Source: Galbibacter marinus
Lineage (GTDB): Bacteria; Bacteroidota; Bacteroidia; Flavobacteriales; Flavobacteriaceae
DNA: 64,000 nucleotides
Assembly: GCF_000300875.1 (NCBI RefSeq)
Contig: NZ_AMSG01000002.1
Coordinates: 211,842 to 275,841, forward strand
Direction of reading: 5' to 3'
Positions 18,180 through 25,744 of this stretch are shown one piece after another; position 1 is the first letter of the stretch; each line of letters begins with the position of its first letter. The notes beneath the pieces were generated by a model, which saw only the letters and a list, made by a program, of their open reading frames with translations, ran no database searches and was not told the DNA's origin. Both the position numbers and the translations under genes were made by a program.

Positions 18180-18920
18180 TTAGGTAAAAATATTTTTGTT
18201 ATTTTCAATCAAGGGAACGATTAATTTTTCCATGTTCTTTTTTACCTTAATTTCTGATAATTTGTCAAGGTGCATTTGATTGTGAATATCGGTGCCTAAG
18301 AAAGAGTAGAATCCTTCATCCAATAAGTTCATAGCGGATTTATGAATGCTATTACCATAATAAGTACTAAGGGATAAAGCGTTGATTTGAAATTTACACC
18401 CTTTTTGTTTTAAAAGGGTTAGAAAATCACCTTGTTCATGGAAGTAACGATAGCGTTCTGGATGTGCTAAAACAGGTATATACTCATGGGCGAAGAGACT
18501 GTCAATAATAAATTCAATATTCATGGGGATTTGAATAAATGGGAATTCTATAAGGACATAACGTTCGCTTAATAGCAATAAATTTTTGTCGTTGAGTTGA
18601 ATCTCAAAGTTGTCATCAACCATGTATTCGGCTGCTACTTTAAACACCTTAGGCAAACAATCTTTCTGCTGTAAGTGAAGTTTGAGTTCATCGTATTTAG
18701 CACTGATATTTTGAGGGGTGTTAGGATACATATCAGCCATTATATGAGGCGTAGCAATAAAACCTTTGATTCCTAACTCCATAGCCCTTTTAACCAGAAG
18801 GTAAGAATCCTCAAGGGTCTTAGGCCCATCATCGATATCGTGTATTAAGTGGCAATGAATATCTATGTGATCTTGTAATAATTCGGGGAGCAGTCGTTTT
18901 TTGTGTAGGATGGATAGCAT
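18180..18920 (-). CDS. CpsB/YwqE-type tyrosine-protein phosphatase (PHP family)
   Basis: The protein belongs to the PHP-fold phosphatases that remove phosphate from the tyrosine tail of capsule kinases. The metal-binding motif DIHCH is at residues 20-24 and is followed by DIDDG; later metal ligands are in ATPHIMADMYPN, the ALAHPERYRYF-like segment (VLAHPERY) and GTDIHN. I use the ATG at 18920 (246 residues), because homologues begin with about 20 residues before the DIHxH motif. The open frame extends to 18998 and would add 26 hydrophobic residues. It lies tail to tail with wzc. The two proteins should oppose each other in control of polymer export. Confidence 0.92.
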   Translation of the reverse strand: MLSILHKKRLLPELLQDHIDIHCHLIHDIDDGPKTLEDSYLLVKRAMELGIKGFIATPHIMADMYPNTPQNISAKYDELKLHLQQKDCLPKVFKVAAEYMVDDNFEIQLNDKNLLLLSERYVLIEFPFIQIPMNIEFIIDSLFAHEYIPVLAHPERYRYFHEQGDFLTLLKQKGCKFQINALSLSTYYGNSIHKSAMNLLDEGFYSFLGTDIHNQMHLDKLSEIKVKKNMEKLIVPLIENNKNIFT

Positions 18921-19052
18921 TTTTAAAACTTGTAGATTTTTGATTAGTTCTAACGACCAAAGTAATAATATGTTTTGAATTTTATGGAGAATTAACAAAA
19001 AAATAAACTAGGAACATCTTGGTTGAAACTCTATAAATGCCTATCTTTTGTG

Positions 19053-19274
19053 ATGAATCTAATGCTTTTTAGAAAGTTAAAATCGTCAGTTATGCTCACA
19101 AGTTTATATGTTTTTATAATGAGTTATCAAGCCCCAGAAGGAATCCCAAAACCTAGTGATAACGAACCGATTGATTTTACTGATATCAATAATATTATCA
19201 TCTTTATACTGGTGCCAGTTGCATTAGCCATTTTTTATTATCTATGGAGAAAAGGAAAGTCTAAAGGAAGGTAA
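19053..19274 (+). CDS. Small single-pass membrane protein, unknown function
   Basis: From the ATG at 19053 the product has 73 residues: an N-terminal hydrophobic stretch that could be a signal peptide, a short extracytoplasmic part with QAPEGIPKPSDNEPIDF, then one strong membrane segment (IIIFILVPVALAIFYYLW) and a basic tail RKGKSKGR. Small proteins with a Pro-rich D/N-x-PID box before a C-terminal helix are common in Flavobacteriia, but I know no function. An upstream TTG at 19023 would extend it by ten residues. It is divergent from the phosphatase gene, and a weak hairpin follows the stop. Confidence 0.65.
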   Translation: MNLMLFRKLKSSVMLTSLYVFIMSYQAPEGIPKPSDNEPIDFTDINNIIIFILVPVALAIFYYLWRKGKSKGR

Positions 19275-19276
19275 AA

Positions 19277-19296
19277 TACCCCTTAGGGTACTTTTC
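19277..19296 (+). terminator. Weak hairpin after the small membrane protein gene
   Basis: TACCC and GGGTA form a 5-base stem with a 4-base loop (CTTA), followed by CTTTTC. It is short, and the T-run has only four T residues. Confidence 0.4.
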
Positions 19297-19441
19297 AAAT
19301 GTTAAAATTAAGGTTTTCTTGTAAAACTTTGGGTTTTACTGTGTTAAAATCCAAAATCCATAGTCCTTGCCTTCATAAATGGCGTACATAGAATAATCAT
19401 TTAACACTATAATGTACGTTTAATAAATTAACAAGATTTTT

Positions 19442-20779
19442 ATGAAAAATGTAGTTGGACGCATCAGCTTCTTGGCTGTTTGCTTGCTAATTTTATTGCA
19501 GATTTCCTGTGATGATAAGGACAAATTAGAGTCTTTTCTTGATAATGAGAAGCCGAGTGTGGTAACTGGTTTAAAGGCTAGTGAAATAACACCTGAAAGC
19601 TTAACCTTGTCATGGGATGCTGCTATTGATAATGTGGAGGTGACTGGTTATGAGATATTTCTAGATGGGGAATCTTATGCAACGGTAGGGAATAAGACGA
19701 GCCATACAATTGATGGTCTATCTCCATCGAACATGTATGAATTTTACATAATCGCCATGGATGCTATGGAAAACACCTCTGATCCTAGTGAAACACTTTC
19801 TGTTGCAACCCCAGAGGATGCGGATACCCAAAGCCCAACAGCGCCAAGTAACTTGGCGACGTCTAAACTTACTGAAGGCTCAGTAACACTTAGTTGGGAA
19901 ACTTCAACGGATAATGTTGAGGTGGTCGATTACCAGGTCTTCCAAGATGGTAGTTCAATTGGTTTAACTGATGGTGAAACTACCTTTGATGTTAGTGGTC
20001 TTATCGCAAGTACGCAGTATGAATTTTATATCATAGCCACCGATGCAGCGGGGAATTTATCTGAAGCATCCAATACTGTCAGTGTTACAACATCAAGTGA
20101 TCAAGATACGGAGGCTCCTAGCTCTCCTACAAATTTAAATGCCAACGAGATCACTGCAACTTCTTTAGTATTAAATTGGTCAGCCTCCACAGATAATGAG
20201 GCTGTAGATGCTTATGAGGTTTACAACGGTGATACAAGTATAGGAAATACATCAAATACGAGTTTTAATATTTCTAATCTTGATCCTGATACTAATTATC
20301 AATTTAGGGTGCGGGCTATTGATAATTCAGAGAATGTATCTGAGTTTAGTAATGTATTGGAAGTTAAAACACTGCAAGAAGAGGTTGAGCCAACACAAAC
20401 TGTAGCACAAATTATAGCTAGCCGAAATGATTTAAGTACCTTGAATCAGGTTCTATCTAACTATGACTTTGGATTAGACGACGAGGAAGATGGGCCATTT
20501 ACCGTTTTTGCACCAAATAATAATGCCTTTACTTCATTTGGAACTTTGCCATCTGGTTTGGCTTTGAATGCACTCATAGCAGGTCATGTAGTAGGAGGGG
20601 AGTTATCTGCTGCGGAGCTTGTAGAACAACAAAGCGCAACAACCGGTTCTCAGTCTACTCTTAATTTTACCCAAGACGGTACAGATGTGATTATAAATGG
20701 CAATGTTAGAATTGTAATAAAAGATATAAAAGCCACCAATGGTATTATCCATATTGTAGATAGGGTTATCAACGATTAA
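19442..20779 (+). CDS. Lipoprotein with three FN3 domains and a C-terminal FAS1 (fasciclin) domain
   Basis: The 445-residue precursor starts with a lipoprotein signal peptide (lipobox near LQISC, about residue 23) followed by acidic residues, which in Bacteroidetes favours surface export. Three fibronectin type III domains follow at about 38-120, 126-216 and 222-310. Each has an S-L-T-L-S-W-type strand, an AxDNVEV turn and a Y-E-F-Y-I-I-A or similar strand. A FAS1 domain fills about 318-445, with GPFTVFAPNNNAF and a final IHIVDRVI. Such proteins act in adhesion or matrix binding. It stands alone after the polysaccharide locus and is followed by a strong terminator, so a link to the capsule is only positional. 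Confidence 0.9.
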   Translation: MKNVVGRISFLAVCLLILLQISCDDKDKLESFLDNEKPSVVTGLKASEITPESLTLSWDAAIDNVEVTGYEIFLDGESYATVGNKTSHTIDGLSPSNMYEFYIIAMDAMENTSDPSETLSVATPEDADTQSPTAPSNLATSKLTEGSVTLSWETSTDNVEVVDYQVFQDGSSIGLTDGETTFDVSGLIASTQYEFYIIATDAAGNLSEASNTVSVTTSSDQDTEAPSSPTNLNANEITATSLVLNWSASTDNEAVDAYEVYNGDTSIGNTSNTSFNISNLDPDTNYQFRVRAIDNSENVSEFSNVLEVKTLQEEVEPTQTVAQIIASRNDLSTLNQVLSNYDFGLDDEEDGPFTVFAPNNNAFTSFGTLPSGLALNALIAGHVVGGELSAAELVEQQSATTGSQSTLNFTQDGTDVIINGNVRIVIKDIKATNGIIHIVDRVIND

Positions 20780-20827
20780 ATAGATTATTTAACCCTTTAC
20801 AGATAGGAGAGTAACTTCATCAGTATT

Positions 20828-20876
20828 AAGAAGCGTGCCCTCTAGTTCTCGTTTGAACTTGAGGGCGCGCTTCTTG
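20828..20876 (+). terminator. Long terminator hairpin after the FN3-FAS1 gene
   Basis: AAGAAGCGTGCCCTC (20828-20842) pairs with GAGGGCGCGCTTCTT (20861-20875) with one G-T pair, and AGTTC/GAACT inside the loop extends the stem. It lies about 50 bases after the lipoprotein gene and just beyond the end of the OmpA remnant on the other strand, so it may stop transcription from both sides. Confidence 0.75.
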
Positions 20877-20900
20877 TTTGTATCCGTTTTAGTTAACGGC

Positions 20901-21123
20901 TTATTCTACAATGATAAATTCACTACGTCTATTTTTTTGATGATCTTTTTCTGTACATGGGACACCATTGGAACATTCGTTTAATAATTGTGATTCCCCA
21001 TATCCTTTTGCCGATAGGCGTTCTTTATTAATGCCTTGTCTTATGATATAATCCAAAGTGGAAAGCATGTTACATTGTGGTGTGGTAGAAAAAGAGCTTT
21101 GAGCTTTAGAAAAAGCTTTGTTT
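20901..21123 (-). pseudogene. C-terminal remnant of an OmpA-family protein gene
   Basis: Read on the minus strand, the frame contains STLDYIIRQGINKERLSAKG and then YGESQLLNECSNGVPC, with HQKNRRSEFIIVE before a TAA at 20903-20901. This is the end of an OmpA peptidoglycan-binding domain (compare Y-I-x2-x-G-I-x3-R-L-x-A-K-G-Y-G-E and N-R-R-x-E-F). A stop codon closes the frame at about 21126, and the part upstream (SKAQSSFSTTPQ) no longer resembles the family, so the N-terminal barrel or linker and the first half of the domain are gone. A Fur-family gene lies on the other strand 190 bases away. I see no rest of the gene in the window. Confidence 0.78.
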
Positions 21124-21312
21124 TAAATAGCACTATTTAACCTTTTTGTCCCTTAGTTTTCAGAGGTAATTGTATTGAAATCAGTACCTTTGTTAAGAAT
21201 ACCGAGAAGGGGTGGAGAGCGATTTGAGCCCAGAAGGAATTGAAGGATAATTGTTTTTACCTTTTTAAGTACACAGAAATTTTTTGTGGTTTAAGAATTA
21301 AAATAAAATATT

Positions 21313-21750
21313 ATGGATACAGACTTAATTGAAGATCGATTACAAGAAAAAAAGATACGTCCCACGGCGATGCGTTTGCTTGTATATAATATATTAAAGG
21401 AGGCTAAAGGTGCTATTTCGCTTACTGATATTGAGACGATGTTTTTAACCAATAGTTCTTTAGAAATCCCAGTGGATCGTACGACCATTTATCGTACTGT
21501 TAAAACATTTGAAAAAAAAGGGGTGGCTCATGCCATTGAACAAGGAAATGGGGTAATGGCCTATGCGCTGTGTCAAAGTAATTGTCAAGAGAATCAGCAC
21601 AAGGATCAGCACTTACATTTCTATTGCGAGCGATGTAAAAAAACAAGCTGCCTTAGGGACCAACAAATCCCGAATGTTTCACTACCTACTGGATATCAGA
21701 TCCATGATTTAAACTTTACCGCAAAGGGAATCTGTGACCAATGTGTTTAG
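21313..21750 (+). CDS. Fur family metal-dependent transcriptional regulator
   Basis: The 145-residue protein has the Fur layout: an N-terminal winged helix with KIRPTAMRLLVYNIL and VDRTTIYRTVKTFEKKG, and a C-terminal dimerisation domain with HLHFYCERCKKTSCL. The structural zinc site is C105-x2-C108 and C141-x2-C144. It could act as Fur, Zur or a peroxide sensor; the sequence does not decide which. It does not form an operon: a strong terminator follows. The neighbouring minus-strand unit encodes a haemoglobin and a Crp regulator, so a redox or iron role would fit. Confidence 0.92.
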   Translation: MDTDLIEDRLQEKKIRPTAMRLLVYNILKEAKGAISLTDIETMFLTNSSLEIPVDRTTIYRTVKTFEKKGVAHAIEQGNGVMAYALCQSNCQENQHKDQHLHFYCERCKKTSCLRDQQIPNVSLPTGYQIHDLNFTAKGICDQCV

Positions 21751-21758
21751 AAATAACA

Positions 21759-21799
21759 ACCCCAATACATCCTATAACTAAGAAAGTATTGGGGTGTTT
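21759..21799 (+). terminator. Rho-independent terminator after the Fur-family gene
   Basis: ACCCCAATAC (21759-21768) pairs perfectly with GTATTGGGGT (21786-21795), followed by GTTTGT. It lies 8 bases after the stop codon. Confidence 0.7.
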
Positions 21800-21866
21800 G
21801 TCCTCCCGTATATGAGTATTTAAAATCCTAACAATCTTGAAAAGGAGGAGGTTATTAAACTGGTAT

Positions 21867-22259
21867 TTATATAAGTGGTTTGGAGTTATTTTCTTCCATG
21901 TATTGAAGTTTTAACTGAAACATTTCTGCCATTTTGTGAGCTCTCCAACTTGCTTCTTCTGCAACTTCTCCGTTAAACTCAGCTTTTAAAGTCGCATTAA
22001 ACAATAGTAACCACTGCTGAAAATGTTCTTTTTTTATGGGTAGCTTTGTATGTGGTAGAAATGGTGAACCGTAATAGGTGTGTTCCTCTAATAGTACAGT
22101 TTGCCAAAACTGATACATCTTGTTTAAATGAGTATCCCAATGGTCTCCTATAGCCTTTTCGAAAATCGGAGATAGGAGCGCATCTCTCCGTACCTTTCCA
22201 TAAAAAACATCAACTAATCGCTTTACATCATCAAGGTTGGTAATATCAGATTTACTCAT
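21867..22259 (-). CDS. Group III truncated haemoglobin
   Basis: The 130-residue protein matches group III (P-type) truncated globins. The B-helix has F19-Y20 (VDVFYGKV), where Tyr B10 contacts bound ligand, followed by HLNKMYQFWQTVLL, the segment PFLPHTKLPI with His70, then EHFQQWLLLF with the Trp that is typical of the group. These proteins bind O2 or NO and are linked to nitrosative or microaerobic stress. The gene lies 48 bases downstream of a small membrane protein gene, and a Crp/Fnr-family gene is next on the same strand, so the three may form one response unit. Confidence 0.92.
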   Translation of the reverse strand: MSKSDITNLDDVKRLVDVFYGKVRRDALLSPIFEKAIGDHWDTHLNKMYQFWQTVLLEEHTYYGSPFLPHTKLPIKKEHFQQWLLLFNATLKAEFNGEVAEEASWRAHKMAEMFQLKLQYMEENNSKPLI

Positions 22260-22307
22260 AATTTTATTATCAAAATAATTATACTAGCACCGTTTCTACA
22301 ATGATAG

Positions 22308-22589
22308 TTAAAAAATATTCAAAAGAATAATAAGCAGACTAACTCCTACACTACCAAGCAATATATTATATGTTATTTTGGGCTTTAAATCCGCTAATAC
22401 AGCAGTGTTGTATCCCATTGCTACACACGTGATAAGAAATAGTTCAAACATTTCTAATGGTCCACTTCCATTCATTAGAACAAGCATTGCTGCCACCCCT
22501 CCAACGCAACTAGAGAGTAATATTCCGAATGAAATATACAGATAAAAAGACTTCTCGAAAATTTTAAGATATTTGTTATATAGTGTCAT
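22308..22589 (-). CDS. Small membrane protein with three hydrophobic segments
   Basis: The 93-residue protein has hydrophobic stretches at about 16-40, 45-66 and 72-92 and no charged catalytic motif. I do not recognise a named family. It sits between a Crp/Fnr regulator and a truncated haemoglobin gene on the same strand, which suggests a role under low oxygen or NO stress, but this rests on position alone. Two perfect inverted repeats lie in the 109 bases upstream of its start. Confidence 0.75.
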   Translation of the reverse strand: MTLYNKYLKIFEKSFYLYISFGILLSSCVGGVAAMLVLMNGSGPLEMFELFLITCVAMGYNTAVLADLKPKITYNILLGSVGVSLLIILLNIF

Positions 22590-22608
22590 TGTATCGAATT
22601 TTAAGTTG

Positions 22609-22633
22609 ATGTAAAATTAGGCTGATTTTACAT
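22609..22633 (-). promoter_or_regulatory. Inverted repeat ATGTAAAAT-N7-ATTTTACAT
   Basis: Perfect 9-base arms with a 7-base spacer lie 20-44 bases before the start of the small membrane protein gene. The position fits an operator that overlaps the core promoter or a leader hairpin. Confidence 0.5.
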
Positions 22634-22639
22634 GCTTTT

Positions 22640-22657
22640 TTATGATCTGAGTCATAA
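22640..22657 (-). promoter_or_regulatory. Candidate Crp/Fnr-type operator TTATGA-N6-TCATAA
   Basis: A perfect 6-base dyad with a 6-base spacer lies 51-68 bases upstream of the small membrane protein gene and 42 bases beyond the end of the Crp/Fnr-family gene. Its size and symmetry resemble sites for Crp/Fnr dimers. This assignment is inference. Confidence 0.5.
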
Positions 22658-22698
22658 TCAAAAGATCCTTAATAATCGATTTAAACCTGCGCAGTTTA

Positions 22699-23295
22699 CT
22701 AGCGGTAAATCTTTCTATTTTTTATCTGAATTTCATTTTTCTTTTCCAGTGATTTAGTTGCTCTAATAATGGTTTCCACACGTAGACCAGTAAGATCTGC
22801 AATTTGCTGTCGTGTTAGATCAACTTTAAATGAAAATGGCTCTGTTAATTTATAGACATCTTCTTTTAGGTAATCCAAGATCCGGAGGATACAGTGTTCT
22901 GGTTCCTGAGAAGAAATTTCCGAGGCCATTATGGCCTTATAATATAGTCGGGACGCAATGGCAGTGGTTACCTCGAGATGTATTTCTGGATTTTCTAAAA
23001 GTAATTTCAAAAAACGCTCCTTTCCTAGACATAATATTTCAGAATCTTGTGTGGCCACCGCATTTGCGGGATAGGTGATCTCTGCAAACAGCGGAGGTTC
23101 TCCGAAACTTTGGGGAGCAGAAAAAAAGCTTTGTATAAACTCCTTACCATTCTCTCGTAAGTTGTTCATTTTAACCTCGCCTGAAACTATTTGGTAGTAA
23201 AAATGCGCCCGATGCTCCTGTTGAAAAATGAAATCATTTTTCTTATATAATTTATTATGAGCACCGTAGTGTATTAATAGTTTTTCTGGTATCAT
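22699..23295 (-). CDS. Crp/Fnr family transcriptional regulator
   Basis: From the ATG at 23295 the protein has 198 residues; a TTG two codons earlier is also open, but homologues begin with a MI-x-E-x-LL-x-YGA pattern like MIPEKLLIHYGA. Residues about 15-125 form a cNMP-binding-type beta-roll (GEVKMNNLRENGKEFIQSFF, SFGEPPLF), and about 150-198 form the Crp winged helix with DLTRQQIADLTGLRVETIIRA. There is no N-terminal Cys cluster, so it is not a classic FeS Fnr. It follows the ketopantoate reductase-like gene by only ten bases. It is a candidate regulator of the truncated haemoglobin unit downstream. Confidence 0.9.
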   Translation of the reverse strand: MIPEKLLIHYGAHNKLYKKNDFIFQQEHRAHFYYQIVSGEVKMNNLRENGKEFIQSFFSAPQSFGEPPLFAEITYPANAVATQDSEILCLGKERFLKLLLENPEIHLEVTTAIASRLYYKAIMASEISSQEPEHCILRILDYLKEDVYKLTEPFSFKVDLTRQQIADLTGLRVETIIRATKSLEKKNEIQIKNRKIYR

Positions 23296-23305
23296 AAACA
23301 ATTAT

Positions 23306-24241
23306 CTATTTTGAGTATTCACTTCTAGATTTCTTTTCCATGGGTAGGAGGCATTGGTAAAGCATTTCATTCACTGGCACGCAAATCCCGTGCATTTTTG
23401 CCTGCTTCACAATATAACCATTGAAAGTCTCTAATTCTGAAGGCTTTCCCGCCATTAAATCGCGTTGGGTTGAGGCTGTACTCATGGGATCTAAATCACT
23501 AATTGTCTGAAATACTTTTTCAATATCCTCAGCTCGTAAATCCACCTGCTTTGCTTTTGCTACACTTAGGATTTCATGAGCTGTACTTCGCATAAGACTA
23601 TTAATATACGAACTCTCACGCAACTCACCAATTGGAACTCGACATAAACCTCCAATAGCACTGATGGTCGTAATGAATAAAAATTTCTTCCAAAGTTCTC
23701 GATGGATATCCTTTGGAATGATACTTTTTATATCGGCTTGATGGAATACAGCATCAATTTTTTGAATTCTAGTGGAATTTGTATTATCGAGCTCTGCGAA
23801 AGTAAGTGTAGGCTTAAAAGCAAAGTGACACACCACACCTGGAGATTCTATATAGCTAATAAGATTACAAAATCCACTGAGTACTTGTTTTTGATCGATA
23901 TACTCCATGAGTTTTGTTGGGTTGTCTACACCATTTTGAAGCGGTAGCACTAAGGAATTCTCACCTAGTATTGGAGCTATTTGCTTTGCAGCTGAAGTAA
24001 GTTGCCAACTCTTGACTCCCATGATCACCAAATCTGGACATGGTACTTGTTTAAGGTCATCTGTTACTAAATCTGGTGTGCATTGGAAATCTCCTAGAAT
24101 GCTTTTTACCTTTAGCCCATTTTCTTGAATGGCTTTTAATTGTTTTCCTCTGGCTATAAAAGTAATGTGATGGTCTGTAAGGGCTAACTTCCCTCCAAAG
24201 TAACCACCAATTCCTCCAATACCATATATTAGTATATTCAT
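23306..24241 (-). CDS. 2-dehydropantoate 2-reductase family protein (PanE/ApbA)
   Basis: The 311-residue protein begins with the NADP-binding motif YGIGGIGGYFGGKLA, contains LPLQNGVDN, which is characteristic of ketopantoate reductases, and REL.WKKFLF with the catalytic-type Lys in the C-terminal domain, followed by KPSELETFNGYIV near the end. Members reduce ketopantoate to pantoate for coenzyme A, but many genomes carry family members with other 2-oxoacid substrates. It is immediately upstream of a Crp/Fnr gene and not near pantothenate genes. The family is therefore sure, the substrate is not. Confidence 0.88.
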   Translation of the reverse strand: MNILIYGIGGIGGYFGGKLALTDHHITFIARGKQLKAIQENGLKVKSILGDFQCTPDLVTDDLKQVPCPDLVIMGVKSWQLTSAAKQIAPILGENSLVLPLQNGVDNPTKLMEYIDQKQVLSGFCNLISYIESPGVVCHFAFKPTLTFAELDNTNSTRIQKIDAVFHQADIKSIIPKDIHRELWKKFLFITTISAIGGLCRVPIGELRESSYINSLMRSTAHEILSVAKAKQVDLRAEDIEKVFQTISDLDPMSTASTQRDLMAGKPSELETFNGYIVKQAKMHGICVPVNEMLYQCLLPMEKKSRSEYSK

Positions 24242-24458
24242 ATTTTTCTATAATTGCGAAGTAAAGTTAACAAATCATTTAGTTATTGTCATTAGCCTGC
24301 CTTACTAGCTCTGTAAAATCAATACAGAAGATGTTCGAACTCAAAGCAGTGAAACTTAAAGTTGAAGTGTGCAAATCAATGTTCCATCAACCCCATTAAC
24401 AAGGGAAGTGTTAAAGTTTCAAAAAAAATTAATATATTTAGAAAAACAAATAATTAAT

Positions 24459-24788
24459 ATGGGAAAATTTGAAATAAACGTAGACAAGGGAGGGAAGTAC
24501 AGATTTAACTTAAAAGCTTCTAATGGTCAAGTTATTCTAAGTAGTCAAGGGTATACCACCAAATCTGCTTGTGAAAACGGAATTGAGTCTGTAAAGACGA
24601 ACTCTCAGAACGATGATTTGTTCGAACGACTAGAGGCAAAAGACGGAAGTCCTTATTTTAATCTAAAAGCATCGAACGGTCAGGTTATTGGTAATAGTGA
24701 AATGTATTCTTCCAGCAGTGGAATGGAAAATGGAATTTCATCAGTTAAGACCAACGCGCCAGATGCAGATGTGGTAGATAACTCTTAA
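24459..24788 (+). CDS. YegP family protein with two DUF1508 repeats
   Basis: I start the gene at the ATG at 24459 (109 residues, MGKFEI), which is where this family starts; the open frame runs upstream to 24369, but that part does not resemble the family. The protein has two copies of the DUF1508 unit, each with a YRFNLKASNGQVI- or YFNLKASNGQVI-type strand followed by S-x-x-Y-x-x-x-x-x-x-x-x-x-G-I-x-S-V-K-T. The repeats are nearly the same in the core (LKASNGQVI). Family members are small, abundant stress-associated proteins without a known reaction. A strong terminator follows, so the gene is transcribed alone. Confidence 0.93.
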   Translation: MGKFEINVDKGGKYRFNLKASNGQVILSSQGYTTKSACENGIESVKTNSQNDDLFERLEAKDGSPYFNLKASNGQVIGNSEMYSSSSGMENGISSVKTNAPDADVVDNS

Positions 24789-24809
24789 ATTTACCTAAAG
24801 ACATATTGT

Positions 24810-24862
24810 AAACGCTATCTATTTGATTGTATCATAATACGACAATAGGATAGCGTTTTCTA
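24810..24862 (+). terminator. Rho-independent terminator after yegP-like gene
   Basis: AAACGCTATC (24810-24819) pairs perfectly with GATAGCGTTT (24849-24858) and is followed by a T-rich tract. The remaining 250 bases up to the next gene hold only a -7-like box just before that gene. Confidence 0.75.
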
Positions 24863-25089
24863 TTTTATTTTTTGAATATTCGAAGCCGTTACCAGGTTGT
24901 TATTTCTGAATTATTCGAGTTATTGAATTGAGCCGCACCTAGAAAAGTTGTTTGGTTTATAGGGGAAAGTATACTATTTCGAAAGTAGCATCGTTTTTTG
25001 GCTTGTCAAGAAATAGTTGTAAAAAGTTAAAGCTTTCAAAATTTATGATCAATTTCTTTTTTAAAGAGTCTAAAATGAATTTAAAAGAA

Positions 25090-25097
25090 TAATTTTG
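25090..25097 (+). promoter_or_regulatory. Candidate -7 element TAATTTTG
   Basis: This fits TAnnTTTG exactly and lies 16 bases before the GTG start at 25114, which would give a very short leader. No clear -33 TTG is seen, so support is partial. Confidence 0.35.
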
Positions 25098-25113
25098 CAA
25101 AAAAATATCAGCA

Positions 25114-25572
25114 GTGATTCAAGATATAATAGTTGCAATTCTATGGAGTATTTCACCCTTTGGGGAGGCTAAGGTAGGTATTCCTTATGCAGTTTTTAAC
25201 GATATTAATATATACGTAGCTTTTTTGATTTGCTTTGGGGCAAACATCTTAGTATACCCAATGATGTTATTTTTTCTCGATTCGGTAAATAACTATTTTC
25301 TTAGATGGAGGTTTTACAAGAAATCAGCCTTATACGTAGCTCGTAAAGCAAAAGTAGGCGCTAAGAAAAACGTGATGAAATATGGTTTTTGGGGCTTGCT
25401 CATCTTTGTTATGTTACCAGTTCCAGGGACAGGAGTCTATGCCGGAACCATTGCTACCTACCTCCTTATGCTAGATAGAAAACAGGCTTTTTTCGCTAAT
25501 ACTATTGGGATATTTCTCTCCTGTGTTATTGTTTGGGGGATGACGGTTGCTACTATGAAAGGACTTGAATAA
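25114..25572 (+). CDS. Small multidrug export family membrane protein (PF06695)
   Basis: The protein has 152 residues and starts at GTG, as no ATG is available before the conserved N-terminus. It shows the features of the Sm_multidrug_ex family: ISPFGEAKVGIPYA near residue 14, then a membrane segment, a basic cytoplasmic loop, and LPVPGTGVYAGTIATYLL near residue 100. The two sequence blocks are related and probably re-entrant, as in DedA-like proteins. The substrate is unknown; the family name is historical and does not prove drug export. No operon partner is visible. Confidence 0.82.
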   Translation: MIQDIIVAILWSISPFGEAKVGIPYAVFNDINIYVAFLICFGANILVYPMMLFFLDSVNNYFLRWRFYKKSALYVARKAKVGAKKNVMKYGFWGLLIFVMLPVPGTGVYAGTIATYLLMLDRKQAFFANTIGIFLSCVIVWGMTVATMKGLE

Positions 25573-25744
25573 GGTATTTTACCTAGCACTGGATAATATT
25601 ATCTAAATTTAGAAATAGAAGCTACACCTTTTTATTTTAACAATCATGAACCAATGTTCGGGAGAAGAGTATGCATCTTGATAAAAGATGTGTTAAAGAT
25701 TCTCACATACTTCACTATATTTGAATAATTATTAAAGAAAACCT

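Noticed and set aside
24369-24458. N-terminal extension of the YegP-like ORF
   Set aside because: The added 30 residues have no counterpart in DUF1508 proteins, which begin at MGKFEI-like sequence.
25572-25584. AGGTA-TTT-TACCT hairpin after the Sm_multidrug gene
   Set aside because: The stem is only five bases and no T-run follows, so it does not qualify as a terminator.
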